Assembly (NCBI GenBank): GCA_007117235.1
Contig: SKGY01000222.1
Location: forward strand, 1-29,588
DNA: 29,588 nucleotides
Direction of reading: 5' to 3'
Origin: Balneolaceae bacterium
Lineage (GTDB): Bacteria; Bacteroidota; Rhodothermia; Balneolales; Balneolaceae
The translations under genes were made by a program, and so were the position numbers. Below are positions 1 to 8,957 of the stretch, one piece after another. Each line of letters starts with the position of its first letter. Positions within the stretch are counted from its first letter, which is position 1. The notes below the pieces were generated by a model. That model was not told the origin of the DNA. It searched no databases and was given only the letters and a program-made list of their open reading frames with translations.

Positions 1-1
1 A

Positions 2-244
2 AGAATACGCGTTGCGGGCAGTAATCCGTCAGGTGCATCCAGAACACCATCAGCCCAGACAGCCATCTCAGACACAACAGCGAATGCTGACACTACTCAA
101 GCCCAAAATTTTCAGAACATGACTCCTGAGGAGAGGCAGCAATTCAGGGAAAGAATGCAAAACATGAGTCCCGAAGAGCGCCAGCGTGCTAGAGAACAAA
201 TGCAAAACAACAGCGGCAATAGACAACAAGGTAGTAACAACTAG
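2..244 (+). CDS. C-terminal tail of RND periplasmic adaptor (HlyD/MFP family), partial
   Basis: An open frame enters from the left edge and stops with TAG at 242-244, 11 bases before the next start codon. Only about 80 residues are visible. They are hydrophilic and rich in Gln, Asn and Ser/Thr, with two near-identical 15-residue units in tandem, MTPEERQQFRERMQN and MSPEERQRAREQMQN. No adaptor core domain (barrel-sandwich or alpha-hairpin) falls inside the window, so the family call rests on position: a gene directly upstream of two RND permeases is normally the membrane fusion protein, and Bacteroidota adaptors often end in such tails. It would link the inner-membrane pump to an outer-membrane channel. 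It is most likely co-transcribed with both pump genes. Confidence 0.6.
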   Translation, partial: RIRVAGSNPSGASRTPSAQTAISDTTANADTTQAQNFQNMTPEERQQFRERMQNMSPEERQRAREQMQNNSGNRQQGSNN

Positions 245-255
245 ATCTTATCTGA

Positions 256-3200
256 ATGAAAAACCTACCTAAATTAGCTGTTGCAAGGCCTATTACCTTT
301 ATGATGATCAGTTTGATACTGATCGGTTTTGGTCTGTTTGGGCTGAATAATTTACGTCTTAACCTTTATCCCGATGTATCTTTCCCTACGATAACGGTAT
401 ACAGCACTTATGAAGGTGTAGCACCGGAAGACATTGAAACATTAATTACCAGACAGATTGAAGAACAAGTCGGGAGTATTTCCGGCGTTCGTAGGGTTCG
501 ATCTCTTTCAAGTCAGGGGTCGTCGGTGGTTAAACTTAACTTCAACTGGGGCACTGATCTGTTTATCGCAGAAACTGAGGTTCGAAAACGACTTGATATG
601 ATTCGTCGAGGACTCCCCGATGATGTGGACCAGCCAATCGTCTTTTCTTACGACCCCAATGATGAACCTGTAGTTGTTCTCACACTCACATCAAATACTA
701 GAAGCCCGCGCGATCTTCGAACAATCGCTACCCGGCAGCTTGAGCAGCGCCTTGAACGAATAGAAGGAATTGCCTCCGCTGAAACTGCAGGAGGATTCGA
801 CAGGCAGATTAATGTGCGCATCAGCAACACGCAGATGCGGACTTATAATCTGGATGTCGCGTCAATCTCAAACCGACTTCGGCAGGAGAATGTGCAGGTT
901 CCCGCGGGAGATCTGACTGAGGGTGAAACTGTTTTTTCCCTCAGAACTATTGGTGATTTTAAAAATATTGAGGAGATCCGAAACAGTATCGTGACTGTAA
1001 CTGATGATGGGAACCCAATTTATTTAAAAGATATTGCTTCAATTGAAGACGGTATTGCTCAGCCTATTGGAAATGTAAGGGTACAGGGCAACGATGGAGT
1101 TATCATTAATATCTATAAGCAGAGTGATAGTAATATCGTAAGCGCTGCCGCCGGAATTGTTAACGGCCTTGACGAGATTCGAAATATTCTCCCATCTGAT
1201 GTCAGTCTTGATATCCTGACAAACAAAGCAGACTTCATCAGTATGTCTATCAACAACCTGATCCGAACAGGCTTTCAGGCTGTGATACTGGTTATCATCA
1301 TGCTGTTACTGTTTCTAAGAAGCGGACGTTCGGCGATTGTTGTTGCTATTACTATACCTATATCCATTATTGCCACCTTCAGCATAATGGATTTTTCAAA
1401 TGTGAGTCTCAACATCATTTCACTTTCTGGCCTGACCCTTGCTGTGGGTATGGTAGTTGATAATGCCGTAGTGGTACTTGAAAATATTTTCAGATTCAAA
1501 GAGGATGGTAAAAGCGGGAAAGATGCAGCTGTGATGGGTGCACAGGAAGTGGCTACCCCGGTTATCGTTTCTACACTTACAACATTAGTTGTATTCCTGC
1601 CAATTCTATTCGTACCCGGCATTGCGGGACTTCTGTTTCGTGATCTTGCCTTAACTATTTCGTTTGCATTGATTGTATCAGTATTGGTTGCAATTACACT
1701 TATACCGGTATTAACCTCACGATTCTTTGAAGCTGAACTTATTACTGCAGACAAAAAAGATCCGGCAAAAAATCTCATGAATAAGCTATTGGTGTGGCGA
1801 CGTGAGAATGTTTTCACGAGACTTGCATCAATTCCTCTTTTTGCCCTCTATTTTTTAGCCTGGCCATTTTTGAAAATCTGGGCTTTTATAGCAAAATCTA
1901 CAAAATCTTTATTCTCAGACAGAGTGGGTCCGTGGCTTGGTAAACAGTTCGACAATCTCGAAAACGGATACAAAAAATTGCTCGACAAGAGCCTTAAAAA
2001 GAGTGGATTTGTTGTGTTCGGCGCATTTCTTCTTTTGATTGCATCACTTCCAATTTTCACCCTGCTTGGCGGTGAGTTTTTTCCTCAGGTGGATGAAAAC
2101 TACGTTCTTCTCGAAGTTCAACGAGAACCGGGTGTTAGCTTGATGGAGCTTGAACGAACAATTATTCAGGCAGAAGATATTGTGCGTGAAAATGTGCCGG
2201 AAGCACGATTAATCGTATCAGATTATGGTGATAAAATAGGAATTGAGGGAGCTGATAATCCCGGCGGAAATCAGGGACTAATCAGGGTTGAACTGGTGCC
2301 TGTGAATGAACGAAACCGAAGCCAGATGCAGATCACTGCCGATATTTTAGAAAAACTGGAAGCAGTACCCGGTGCAAATATTCGGGAGGTACAAGAAGAT
2401 CCACTCAGCCCTGATGGTGAAACCGGTTTGATTGTTCAGATTTACGGCTTTGACCAATCTATGACTCAAACTCTTGCACTAAATGCAGTAGAACGACTTC
2501 AGCGTATTGACGGAATTGTGAATGTATTCACCACTGCCGATCAAGGCCGACCCGAACTCCGCGTTGAGATGGATCGGGAGCGTATTGCCAGAGTTGGAAT
2601 GACTACATCTCAGGTAGCAACCGCATTGAGCAACGCCGTACAAGGGGATGTAGCAACAGCATTTGTTGATCAGGGACTTGAATTTCAGGTTCTTGTTGAA
2701 GTTGATCCTTTTGATCGGGCACAATCCACATCGTTAGAGGATTTGCAAATCCGAACACCTGCCGGCGACTGGATGCCGCTTAGAAATTTAGCACGCATAG
2801 AACGATTTACCGGTCCAGCTAATATTCTCAGGGTAAATCAGGAGCGAATGGTTGAAGTAGAGGCTGACTTAGGTTCATTGGATCTCAGAAGTGCCACTGA
2901 ACTTGCTAATGCAACACTCAGTGAAATTCAATGGCCGGACGGATATCGTTACGAGCTTGGCGGTTCAGCAGAAGAGCAACAGGAATCATTTTTCTATCTG
3001 CTTATTGCGTTTATGATCGCTGGAATACTGACCTATATGGTAATGGCTTCTCAGTTTGAAAGCCTGGTTGAACCATTCATCATTATTGTAACCATCCCTC
3101 TGGCACTAACAGGAGTTTTGTTGATGCTTTGGGCTACATCCACTCCGGTAAGCGTGACGGCAATGGTCGGTTTGGTTCTGCTCACCGGTATTGTAGTGAA

Positions 3201-3534
3201 CAACGGTATTGTTATGATAGACTACATCAAAATTCTACAGTCTCGTGGTCAAAACAGGCATGATGCCATCGTAAATGGTGCCGGCAGAAGATTGCGACCA
3301 ATTTTGATGACCGCGTTTACAACCATACTCGCGATGGTGCCTCTGGCGCTGCAGCTTGGATCAGGTGCAGAAACGTGGAGCCCTATGGCTCGAACTGTGA
3401 TTGGCGGATTGGCAATGAGTACGTTACTCATGCTATTTGCCGTTCCATCTATGTACTTCATCATTAACGGACTAGTAGAAAAGGCAGGATTTGATGCTGT
3501 ACATAAGACTGATCCCCTTAAGGAATCAAACTAA
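256..3534 (+). CDS. RND efflux permease, AcrB/HAE-1-like (first of a tandem pair)
   Basis: This is a 1092-residue inner-membrane proton-driven exporter of the AcrB/AcrD/AcrF class. The N-terminus (KLAVARPITFMMISLILIG) is the usual TM1 entry. A first periplasmic domain follows (about 40-330), then TM2-6 (about 335-490), a second periplasmic domain (about 605-905) and TM8-12 (about 910-1070). The TM4 motif is GMVVDN (398-403), so the AcrB Asp407 position is kept (D402) while the Asp408 position is Asn (N403). The AcrB Lys940 position in TM10 is also Asn (N982), whereas R1012 and T1019 in the RLRPILMT block are kept. Residues about 500-580 form a long cytoplasmic linker with an extra hydrophobic stretch (about 524-546), making the protein roughly 60 residues longer than its neighbour. 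It starts 11 bases after the adaptor stop. Substrate unknown. Confidence 0.95.
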   Translation: MKNLPKLAVARPITFMMISLILIGFGLFGLNNLRLNLYPDVSFPTITVYSTYEGVAPEDIETLITRQIEEQVGSISGVRRVRSLSSQGSSVVKLNFNWGTDLFIAETEVRKRLDMIRRGLPDDVDQPIVFSYDPNDEPVVVLTLTSNTRSPRDLRTIATRQLEQRLERIEGIASAETAGGFDRQINVRISNTQMRTYNLDVASISNRLRQENVQVPAGDLTEGETVFSLRTIGDFKNIEEIRNSIVTVTDDGNPIYLKDIASIEDGIAQPIGNVRVQGNDGVIINIYKQSDSNIVSAAAGIVNGLDEIRNILPSDVSLDILTNKADFISMSINNLIRTGFQAVILVIIMLLLFLRSGRSAIVVAITIPISIIATFSIMDFSNVSLNIISLSGLTLAVGMVVDNAVVVLENIFRFKEDGKSGKDAAVMGAQEVATPVIVSTLTTLVVFLPILFVPGIAGLLFRDLALTISFALIVSVLVAITLIPVLTSRFFEAELITADKKDPAKNLMNKLLVWRRENVFTRLASIPLFALYFLAWPFLKIWAFIAKSTKSLFSDRVGPWLGKQFDNLENGYKKLLDKSLKKSGFVVFGAFLLLIASLPIFTLLGGEFFPQVDENYVLLEVQREPGVSLMELERTIIQAEDIVRENVPEARLIVSDYGDKIGIEGADNPGGNQGLIRVELVPVNERNRSQMQITADILEKLEAVPGANIREVQEDPLSPDGETGLIVQIYGFDQSMTQTLALNAVERLQRIDGIVNVFTTADQGRPELRVEMDRERIARVGMTTSQVATALSNAVQGDVATAFVDQGLEFQVLVEVDPFDRAQSTSLEDLQIRTPAGDWMPLRNLARIERFTGPANILRVNQERMVEVEADLGSLDLRSATELANATLSEIQWPDGYRYELGGSAEEQQESFFYLLIAFMIAGILTYMVMASQFESLVEPFIIIVTIPLALTGVLLMLWATSTPVSVTAMVGLVLLTGIVVNNGIVMIDYIKILQSRGQNRHDAIVNGAGRRLRPILMTAFTTILAMVPLALQLGSGAETWSPMARTVIGGLAMSTLLMLFAVPSMYFIINGLVEKAGFDAVHKTDPLKESN

Positions 3535-3555
3535 CCACATCGCACGAGGAGAACG

Positions 3556-6500
3556 ATGAAAAAAATTACAATTACTGAGAAAATTTTAAAGCGGCCCGTT
3601 ACGGCAATAATGATGTCGCTGCTGGTAATGGGTTTTGGAATTTTCTCTCTCTTAAATTTGAAAGTTACTCTGTATCCCTCTTTTAACATTCCTGTGATGG
3701 CGGTTTCCGTCAATTACTCTAATGTTGCACCCGATGATATGCTGCGTTTGGTTGTTGAACCAATCGAGTCTGTCATTATGGGTGTTGAAGGCGTTCAATC
3801 ACTCGACTCTAACGTGCGGAGAGGCGGAGCATTTTTGATCCTGAGATTGAAACCAGGAACCAATACCATGGTTACCGAGCAAAAAGTAAGAGAGGCAGTT
3901 GATCGAATTCGGGGATCACTACCTGCTGAGGCAAATGAACCGTTTATTTTCCAATTCGATCCTGACCGCGCTCCTATTATGCGACTTAGCCTCGAATCTG
4001 ATGTTCTGGGGCTTGATGAACTTCGCACTCTCTCCATTGAGTACGTTGAACCGCGTTTCGAGCGCATTCCGGGCGTTGCATCTGCAGATACCCGAGGCGG
4101 TTTAAACCGGAACATCTATGTTGACCTGCTCCCGGAAGCGATGGCAAGGCATCGTTTAATGCCCAATCAGGTAACAAGTGCCATTCAGGGAAATAACGTT
4201 CAGCAACCTATCGGTAACTTGGTTGCAGACCGAACAAGTTACAGCATTCGCGCAAGGTCGATGTATAATAACGTAGAAGAAATTGCTCAGACAATTGTAT
4301 CTATGAATGACGGGGTACCCGTTCGCGTGCGCGATGTAGCCATTGTGAGAGATGATTATGAGGATATCAGCAACATCGTTGAGATCAACGGCCGTAACAG
4401 TGTTACCATTGATGTTCAGAAACAGAGTGATGCAAATACACTGGAGGTAGCGCAAGCCATTGTCGCAACAGTTCAGGATTTTTATCCCAATTTGCCCTCA
4501 AGTGTTACCATGCAGGTTTTAAGCAATGAAGGACAGTTTATTGAAGACTCCATTTCGAATCTTGCACAGTCCGCCGTTATCGCACTTGTTGTTGTTATTT
4601 TAATCCTTCTGCTATTTATGGGTGGATGGCGAATCGCCTTTGTTGTTGCCATGAGTATACCGGTCTCACTAACGGCAACATTCGCTTTTATGTACTTTTT
4701 GGATATCACCCTCAATATCATATCCATTACCGGGCTCGCTTTAGCCATTGGCCTTCTTGTAGACAACTCAATTGTGGTATCTGAGAGTATTGCCAATCAG
4801 CTTGAAAAAGGACAGACCAGATTTCAAGCTGCTCTAAATGGCACCAACGAAGTTGGCGGTGCGCTTTTGGGATCAACCCTAACCACTCTTGCTGTATTTA
4901 TCCCATTAATGGGTCTCACAGGCTTTCAGGGTACTATTGCTAAAGATCTTGCCCTCACAATTTCTATTGCAATTACCAGCTCATTTTTGGCTTCAATTAT
5001 ATTGATTCCTGTTCTCGCCTCCCTTGTTATGAAGCGCGATGAATTTATGAAACGAAACTTCACCTTCTCATGGATTAAATCTCTTGAGAATAACTACATC
5101 AGCATTCTTGAGTGGATACTTGCCAGAAAGTATATCATCATAACTGCAGTTATTCTTGTGATTGGTGGTGCAGGTTATCTATTTCAGAATATCCAAAAAG
5201 AGTTCTTTCCGGAAACCGATGAAGGCCAGTTTGATCTCCGGGTTGAGCTTCCGGCCGGCACAAAATTGTCAACAACAGCTGAGACTCTCAGAGATTACAC
5301 TAATCTTATCCTTGAAAATGAGGACGTTCGTACTATCATAACAAATATCGGTCGCAGCGGCCGGAGCACGGAAACAAATCGTGGCTCAATGAACATCACG
5401 TTGATTGATGGAAGTGAACGAACAAAATCTACTACGGAAATTGCATCCGAACTTCAGGAGATGCTTCGAGAGCCCGATGTGAATATTGAAATAGCGAATC
5501 TGGGTGGTAGTGGTGGAATACCAATGGGACGTGGCGGATGGTCCGGTCGAGGAATACGTGTAAGCTTAATTGGCCCGGATGTAGAAGTTCTACAAAGACT
5601 GACACTTGAAATGGAGCGCGAACTTATTGATGATCCGATGGTAATGTCGGTAAGTAACCCAAGATCGCGGCCGATGCCTGAGTTAGTTTATCAACTTGAT
5701 CGCCATCAGATAAGCCGAACAGGCGTTTCAACTCAAAATGTTGCCAGTGCCTTGGGAGCACAAGCCAGGGGTACCCGGGCAGGATTTTACAGGGAAGATG
5801 GTAGAGAAATTGCAATTCAGGTACGAAATAATCGGGATCAATTTCAAAACCGTGATGACCTGTTCGCACTTGAGCTCGTACAGATTGGTGATCAGAGAAT
5901 ACCGGTTCTTGGTTTAGGGGAGTTTATCCCACAAGAGGGTTTGAGCACAATTACACGAAGAGACAGAGAAACACTTCTGGATGTAAGTATAATCGTGCGG
6001 GGTGACATGGAAGAGTATCAACAACGAGTTACCGATCTGCTTGAAAATGATATCGTACTGCCAGACGGATATCGCTATGAGTTTTCCGGATCTGTATTTT
6101 CGCAGCAAGAGAGTTCAGGTGAAGTGATGATTGCTGTTTTGTTTGCTCTTTTACTTACATACATGGTAATGGCGTCACTCTTCGAAAATCTCAGAGATCC
6201 TTTCATTGTAATGTTCTCTGTGCCGCTTGCGTTTTTTGGTTCCCTTGTCTTTTTATACATCACGGGTACGCCACTTAGTGTTCCGGCATATATCGGTATT
6301 GTTATTCTGATTGGTATTGTGGTGAATAATGGAATTGTTTTACTTGATTACATTCACCTGAACACAAAAGGCAAGGAAGATTCTGATGACTACATTGTTC
6401 TGTTTTTGGAAGCGTGTAAGCGTAGAATGCGTCCTATTTTGTTGACAGCAATGACAACCATCTTCTCAATGATTCCTCTAGCTCTCGAACTTGGAGCGGG

Positions 6501-6651
6501 TTCAGAAACCTGGAGTCCGCTTGCACGATCTGTTATTGGCGGTTTGGCATTTGCCACAATCCTTACACTTTTTGTGATTCCAACCGTTGTGATCGGTATC
6601 TCTAAGAAGAGACGTAAGAAGATCAAAAAAGCACTTATAGAGGCAAAGTAA
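3556..6651 (+). CDS. RND efflux permease, AcrB/HAE-1-like (second of a tandem pair)
   Basis: A 1031-residue RND permease lies 21 bases after the first pump and has a good ribosome binding site, GAGGAG at 3546-3551. The domain order is the same: TM1 (about 12-35), periplasmic domain, TM2-6 (about 335-490), second periplasmic domain, TM8-12. The TM4 motif is GLLVDN (399-404) with Asn at the AcrB Asp408 position (N404). The TM10 Lys940 position is Asn (N924); R957 and T964 of the RMRPILLT block are conserved. A glycine-rich loop (about residues 650-668, containing GGSGGIPMGRGGWSGRG) sits in the second periplasmic domain and is not in the first pump. The C-terminus is strongly basic (KKRRKKIKKALIEAK). 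The order adaptor-pump-pump resembles MdtABC, where two RND proteins form a mixed trimer; that is inference here. The gene ends one base from the convergent ABC ATPase. Confidence 0.95.
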   Translation: MKKITITEKILKRPVTAIMMSLLVMGFGIFSLLNLKVTLYPSFNIPVMAVSVNYSNVAPDDMLRLVVEPIESVIMGVEGVQSLDSNVRRGGAFLILRLKPGTNTMVTEQKVREAVDRIRGSLPAEANEPFIFQFDPDRAPIMRLSLESDVLGLDELRTLSIEYVEPRFERIPGVASADTRGGLNRNIYVDLLPEAMARHRLMPNQVTSAIQGNNVQQPIGNLVADRTSYSIRARSMYNNVEEIAQTIVSMNDGVPVRVRDVAIVRDDYEDISNIVEINGRNSVTIDVQKQSDANTLEVAQAIVATVQDFYPNLPSSVTMQVLSNEGQFIEDSISNLAQSAVIALVVVILILLLFMGGWRIAFVVAMSIPVSLTATFAFMYFLDITLNIISITGLALAIGLLVDNSIVVSESIANQLEKGQTRFQAALNGTNEVGGALLGSTLTTLAVFIPLMGLTGFQGTIAKDLALTISIAITSSFLASIILIPVLASLVMKRDEFMKRNFTFSWIKSLENNYISILEWILARKYIIITAVILVIGGAGYLFQNIQKEFFPETDEGQFDLRVELPAGTKLSTTAETLRDYTNLILENEDVRTIITNIGRSGRSTETNRGSMNITLIDGSERTKSTTEIASELQEMLREPDVNIEIANLGGSGGIPMGRGGWSGRGIRVSLIGPDVEVLQRLTLEMERELIDDPMVMSVSNPRSRPMPELVYQLDRHQISRTGVSTQNVASALGAQARGTRAGFYREDGREIAIQVRNNRDQFQNRDDLFALELVQIGDQRIPVLGLGEFIPQEGLSTITRRDRETLLDVSIIVRGDMEEYQQRVTDLLENDIVLPDGYRYEFSGSVFSQQESSGEVMIAVLFALLLTYMVMASLFENLRDPFIVMFSVPLAFFGSLVFLYITGTPLSVPAYIGIVILIGIVVNNGIVLLDYIHLNTKGKEDSDDYIVLFLEACKRRMRPILLTAMTTIFSMIPLALELGAGSETWSPLARSVIGGLAFATILTLFVIPTVVIGISKKRRKKIKKALIEAK

Positions 6652-6652
6652 T

Positions 6653-7414
6653 TTAGAGCCAATTCAATTCATCGGGGTGTGTTGGACGCACTTCAACATA
6701 CTCTTCAAATATTTCGTTAAGGCTGGAGTTTTTCTCCAGCTCTTTTCTTGACTCTGAGTCGAGATAAGCCAGAATCTTACCTTTATGAAGAATAGCGATA
6801 TCATCACAAAGGTTTTCAACAACCTCAAGAATGTGACTCGTAATAAAAATTGTTGAGCCATTCTCCTTCAGCTTTCTGAGTACATTTTTCATACGCCCAA
6901 TCGATATTACATCTACACTTTCGAAAGGCTCATCCAAAAACAGTAGTTTCGGCTGGGTTAAAATGGCTGCACAAAAAGCGAGCTTCTTACGGCTACCTGA
7001 AGAGAGTTGCTTTGTTTTAACGTGAGTAAACTCTGTGATTTCAAAATAGGAGAAAAGTGATTTTATCTTATCATTTAAATCCCGTGAATTGGTACCGTAC
7101 ATCTCACATACATAGGTAACAAATTCGTAACTGGTAAAATTTTCAAATAGCAGTGGCGGTTGAAGAACAGATGCTACATCTTTTTTTATCTCCGTCTCGT
7201 TTGAAGGGGTATATTGAAGATCATTAATTACGATGGAGCCCTCAGAGTAGTCCAGAAGTCCGGTCAAAATTCCAATGAGCGTGCTTTTCCCCGCGCCATT
7301 TGGCCCAATCAATCCAAAAATAGTCCCCTTTGGAACTTCAAGGTCCAGTTCTACCAGAACCGGTTCCTTATCGTAAGACTTTGTCAACTTTTTGATAATT
7401 AAAGCTCGTTCCAT
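6653..7414 (-). CDS. ABC transporter ATP-binding protein (ABC-2 type exporter)
   Basis: This 253-residue ATPase energises the two membrane proteins encoded just upstream. It has Walker A GPNGAGKST (37-45), a Q-loop Gln near residue 85, the signature LSSGSRKKL (137-145; Ser replaces the usual first Gly and Ser the Gln-type position), Walker B LLFLDEP (157-163) and the H-loop His194. The architecture matches DrrA/CcmA-like exporter ATPases, with a short regulatory tail after 230. The ATG at 7414 lies inside the end of the preceding permease gene (16-base overlap), which implies translational coupling. It is the last gene of a three-gene minus-strand operon and ends one base from the convergent RND gene, so no terminator fits between them. 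Substrate not recognisable. Confidence 0.93.
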   Translation of the reverse strand: MERALIIKKLTKSYDKEPVLVELDLEVPKGTIFGLIGPNGAGKSTLIGILTGLLDYSEGSIVINDLQYTPSNETEIKKDVASVLQPPLLFENFTSYEFVTYVCEMYGTNSRDLNDKIKSLFSYFEITEFTHVKTKQLSSGSRKKLAFCAAILTQPKLLFLDEPFESVDVISIGRMKNVLRKLKENGSTIFITSHILEVVENLCDDIAILHKGKILAYLDSESRKELEKNSSLNEIFEEYVEVRPTHPDELNWL

Positions 7415-8940
7415 AATTGGGGTATAACTTTTGTTCTAAATGATGTAGAAATTCGGGCGAATTTCTTTGTAAACCAAAATCCTAATAAAATTGTGCCTAT
7501 GAGTATCAGTGTAACGTGTAACCACTGCATTGAATCGTAAAAGATGAACGTCGCAATTCCAAGTATCATAGTCATAAACATACTTGTAAATGTGACTGAT
7601 GCCGGTACTATCGGGTTCGAAACAGACATCAGGCTGACGTGCTCTATTTTTTTATAATTTTCAACACAGCTGTCGAGAACGTAGTGCAGAAAAACCATGG
7701 TTATAAAAAGTATTCCCAGAAAAACCTGTAGCATAGTCAGCCACTCCGTAAACAAAATCGGTATCACCATAATTACCGTGATCAGAGACAACAGTGTAAT
7801 TTTAAATGCAGAGATAAATCGCTCTTTAATTATTGTATGGTGCGAAACAGGTGCCTGCAGAGACAAAAGAAGTTCTCTATTTTCAAATCCGAACAGGTTG
7901 GACAACATCACCATCAGAAATAATATGGGTATCAGCGTAAGAAATACAGCTACCATATAGCTTCCAACAGCAGATCCATCATTCATAAAAAAGATGTATG
8001 GCATCACCAGCAGATATGTAAGAATGAATTGAGTTTTGCTGTAAGGGTGGCTCCAAACCACATAGAAAAACTTCCCCCCCTGTTTACCCAACCATTTTAT
8101 AAATATAGAGACACTCTGAGAATTTTCATTCGCAGATACATAAGCAGCTGGAGTTCGTAGCGCTTTACGGGTATGTTCGTGCAGATCTTTAGTGAACAGA
8201 ACTATTAACACCACAAAAACAGAGAGTGCAAACCAAACCAAAAACTGTCCGGAACTGATGGATGGGATCCAATAAAAAATCATGCCCGGCGAATAGATCA
8301 ACCATCTGTTGACTATCGCAGCGAGTTGCTGCGGTTCAGAAAATAGTTCATTGATGTCGAGCACAAAACTGACAAAAATTATCACCATTAATCCTATGAA
8401 CAAAAATCCATTTATCCACTTCAGATTTTCATCCGCAAAGAGCTTAAACCTCCACTTGAATGAGTTTATTACACCATAATTCACAAGTATCAGAAGGATA
8501 ATTCCTAAGAATTGAAACAGAGTACTCGATAACAGCCCCAGGTAAAAAAACCATATCAGGTTGAACAGCAGATTAACAGGGTGGAAAAAACCTGCAAGAT
8601 TCAGGTATCTCGTCAATTTAGAAACCGGCAAACCTAAAGCGAGCAATTTTCGATTATCATTGATTCGTAATCTGCCAATTTTGGTGAAAAACAGCTGTGT
8701 GAGCCACAACATATTTACGAAGAGCAGATTTACCATCAACTGAACGTCCGCTGTATACCATGGATAGGCTTCCTGAACAGCATCAACTTCGGATGAAAAG
8801 AGCAGCACAATTGCAATACCAATAAACTGCCCAAGAATGAGAATCAAAAATAGTGAGTAGAACAGAATGGCACCAATCTCTGCACCTTTTAATGATCTCC
8901 ACCAAAGCCGAATATTTAGAATTACAAATAACTTAAACAT
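7399..8940 (-). CDS. ABC exporter membrane subunit, large hydrophobic paralogue 2
   Basis: A 513-residue polytopic membrane protein with around ten or more hydrophobic segments spread over the whole length. It is clearly paralogous to the 516-residue protein encoded immediately upstream. Shared blocks are NRKLLALGLP near residue 95-105, FHPVNLLFNLIW soon after, the KFFYVVWSHPYSK block near the middle and NLFGFENRELLL. No nucleotide-binding domain is present, so it must work with the ATPase that overlaps its 3' end. The two permeases probably form a heterodimeric transmembrane unit. It starts 17 bases after the stop of the upstream permease. I do not recognise a named family beyond ABC-2-like exporter permease, and the substrate is unknown. 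Confidence 0.8.
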   Translation of the reverse strand: MFKLFVILNIRLWWRSLKGAEIGAILFYSLFLILILGQFIGIAIVLLFSSEVDAVQEAYPWYTADVQLMVNLLFVNMLWLTQLFFTKIGRLRINDNRKLLALGLPVSKLTRYLNLAGFFHPVNLLFNLIWFFYLGLLSSTLFQFLGIILLILVNYGVINSFKWRFKLFADENLKWINGFLFIGLMVIIFVSFVLDINELFSEPQQLAAIVNRWLIYSPGMIFYWIPSISSGQFLVWFALSVFVVLIVLFTKDLHEHTRKALRTPAAYVSANENSQSVSIFIKWLGKQGGKFFYVVWSHPYSKTQFILTYLLVMPYIFFMNDGSAVGSYMVAVFLTLIPILFLMVMLSNLFGFENRELLLSLQAPVSHHTIIKERFISAFKITLLSLITVIMVIPILFTEWLTMLQVFLGILFITMVFLHYVLDSCVENYKKIEHVSLMSVSNPIVPASVTFTSMFMTMILGIATFIFYDSMQWLHVTLILIGTILLGFWFTKKFARISTSFRTKVIPQLWNEL

Positions 8941-8957
8941 GCCTTGCTGTTAACATT

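Noticed and set aside
1275..1817. Long antisense frame (180 residues) inside the first RND gene
   Set aside because: Low-complexity Ser/Thr/Ile composition, mirrors the conserved TM-rich sense frame; a shadow of the pump gene.
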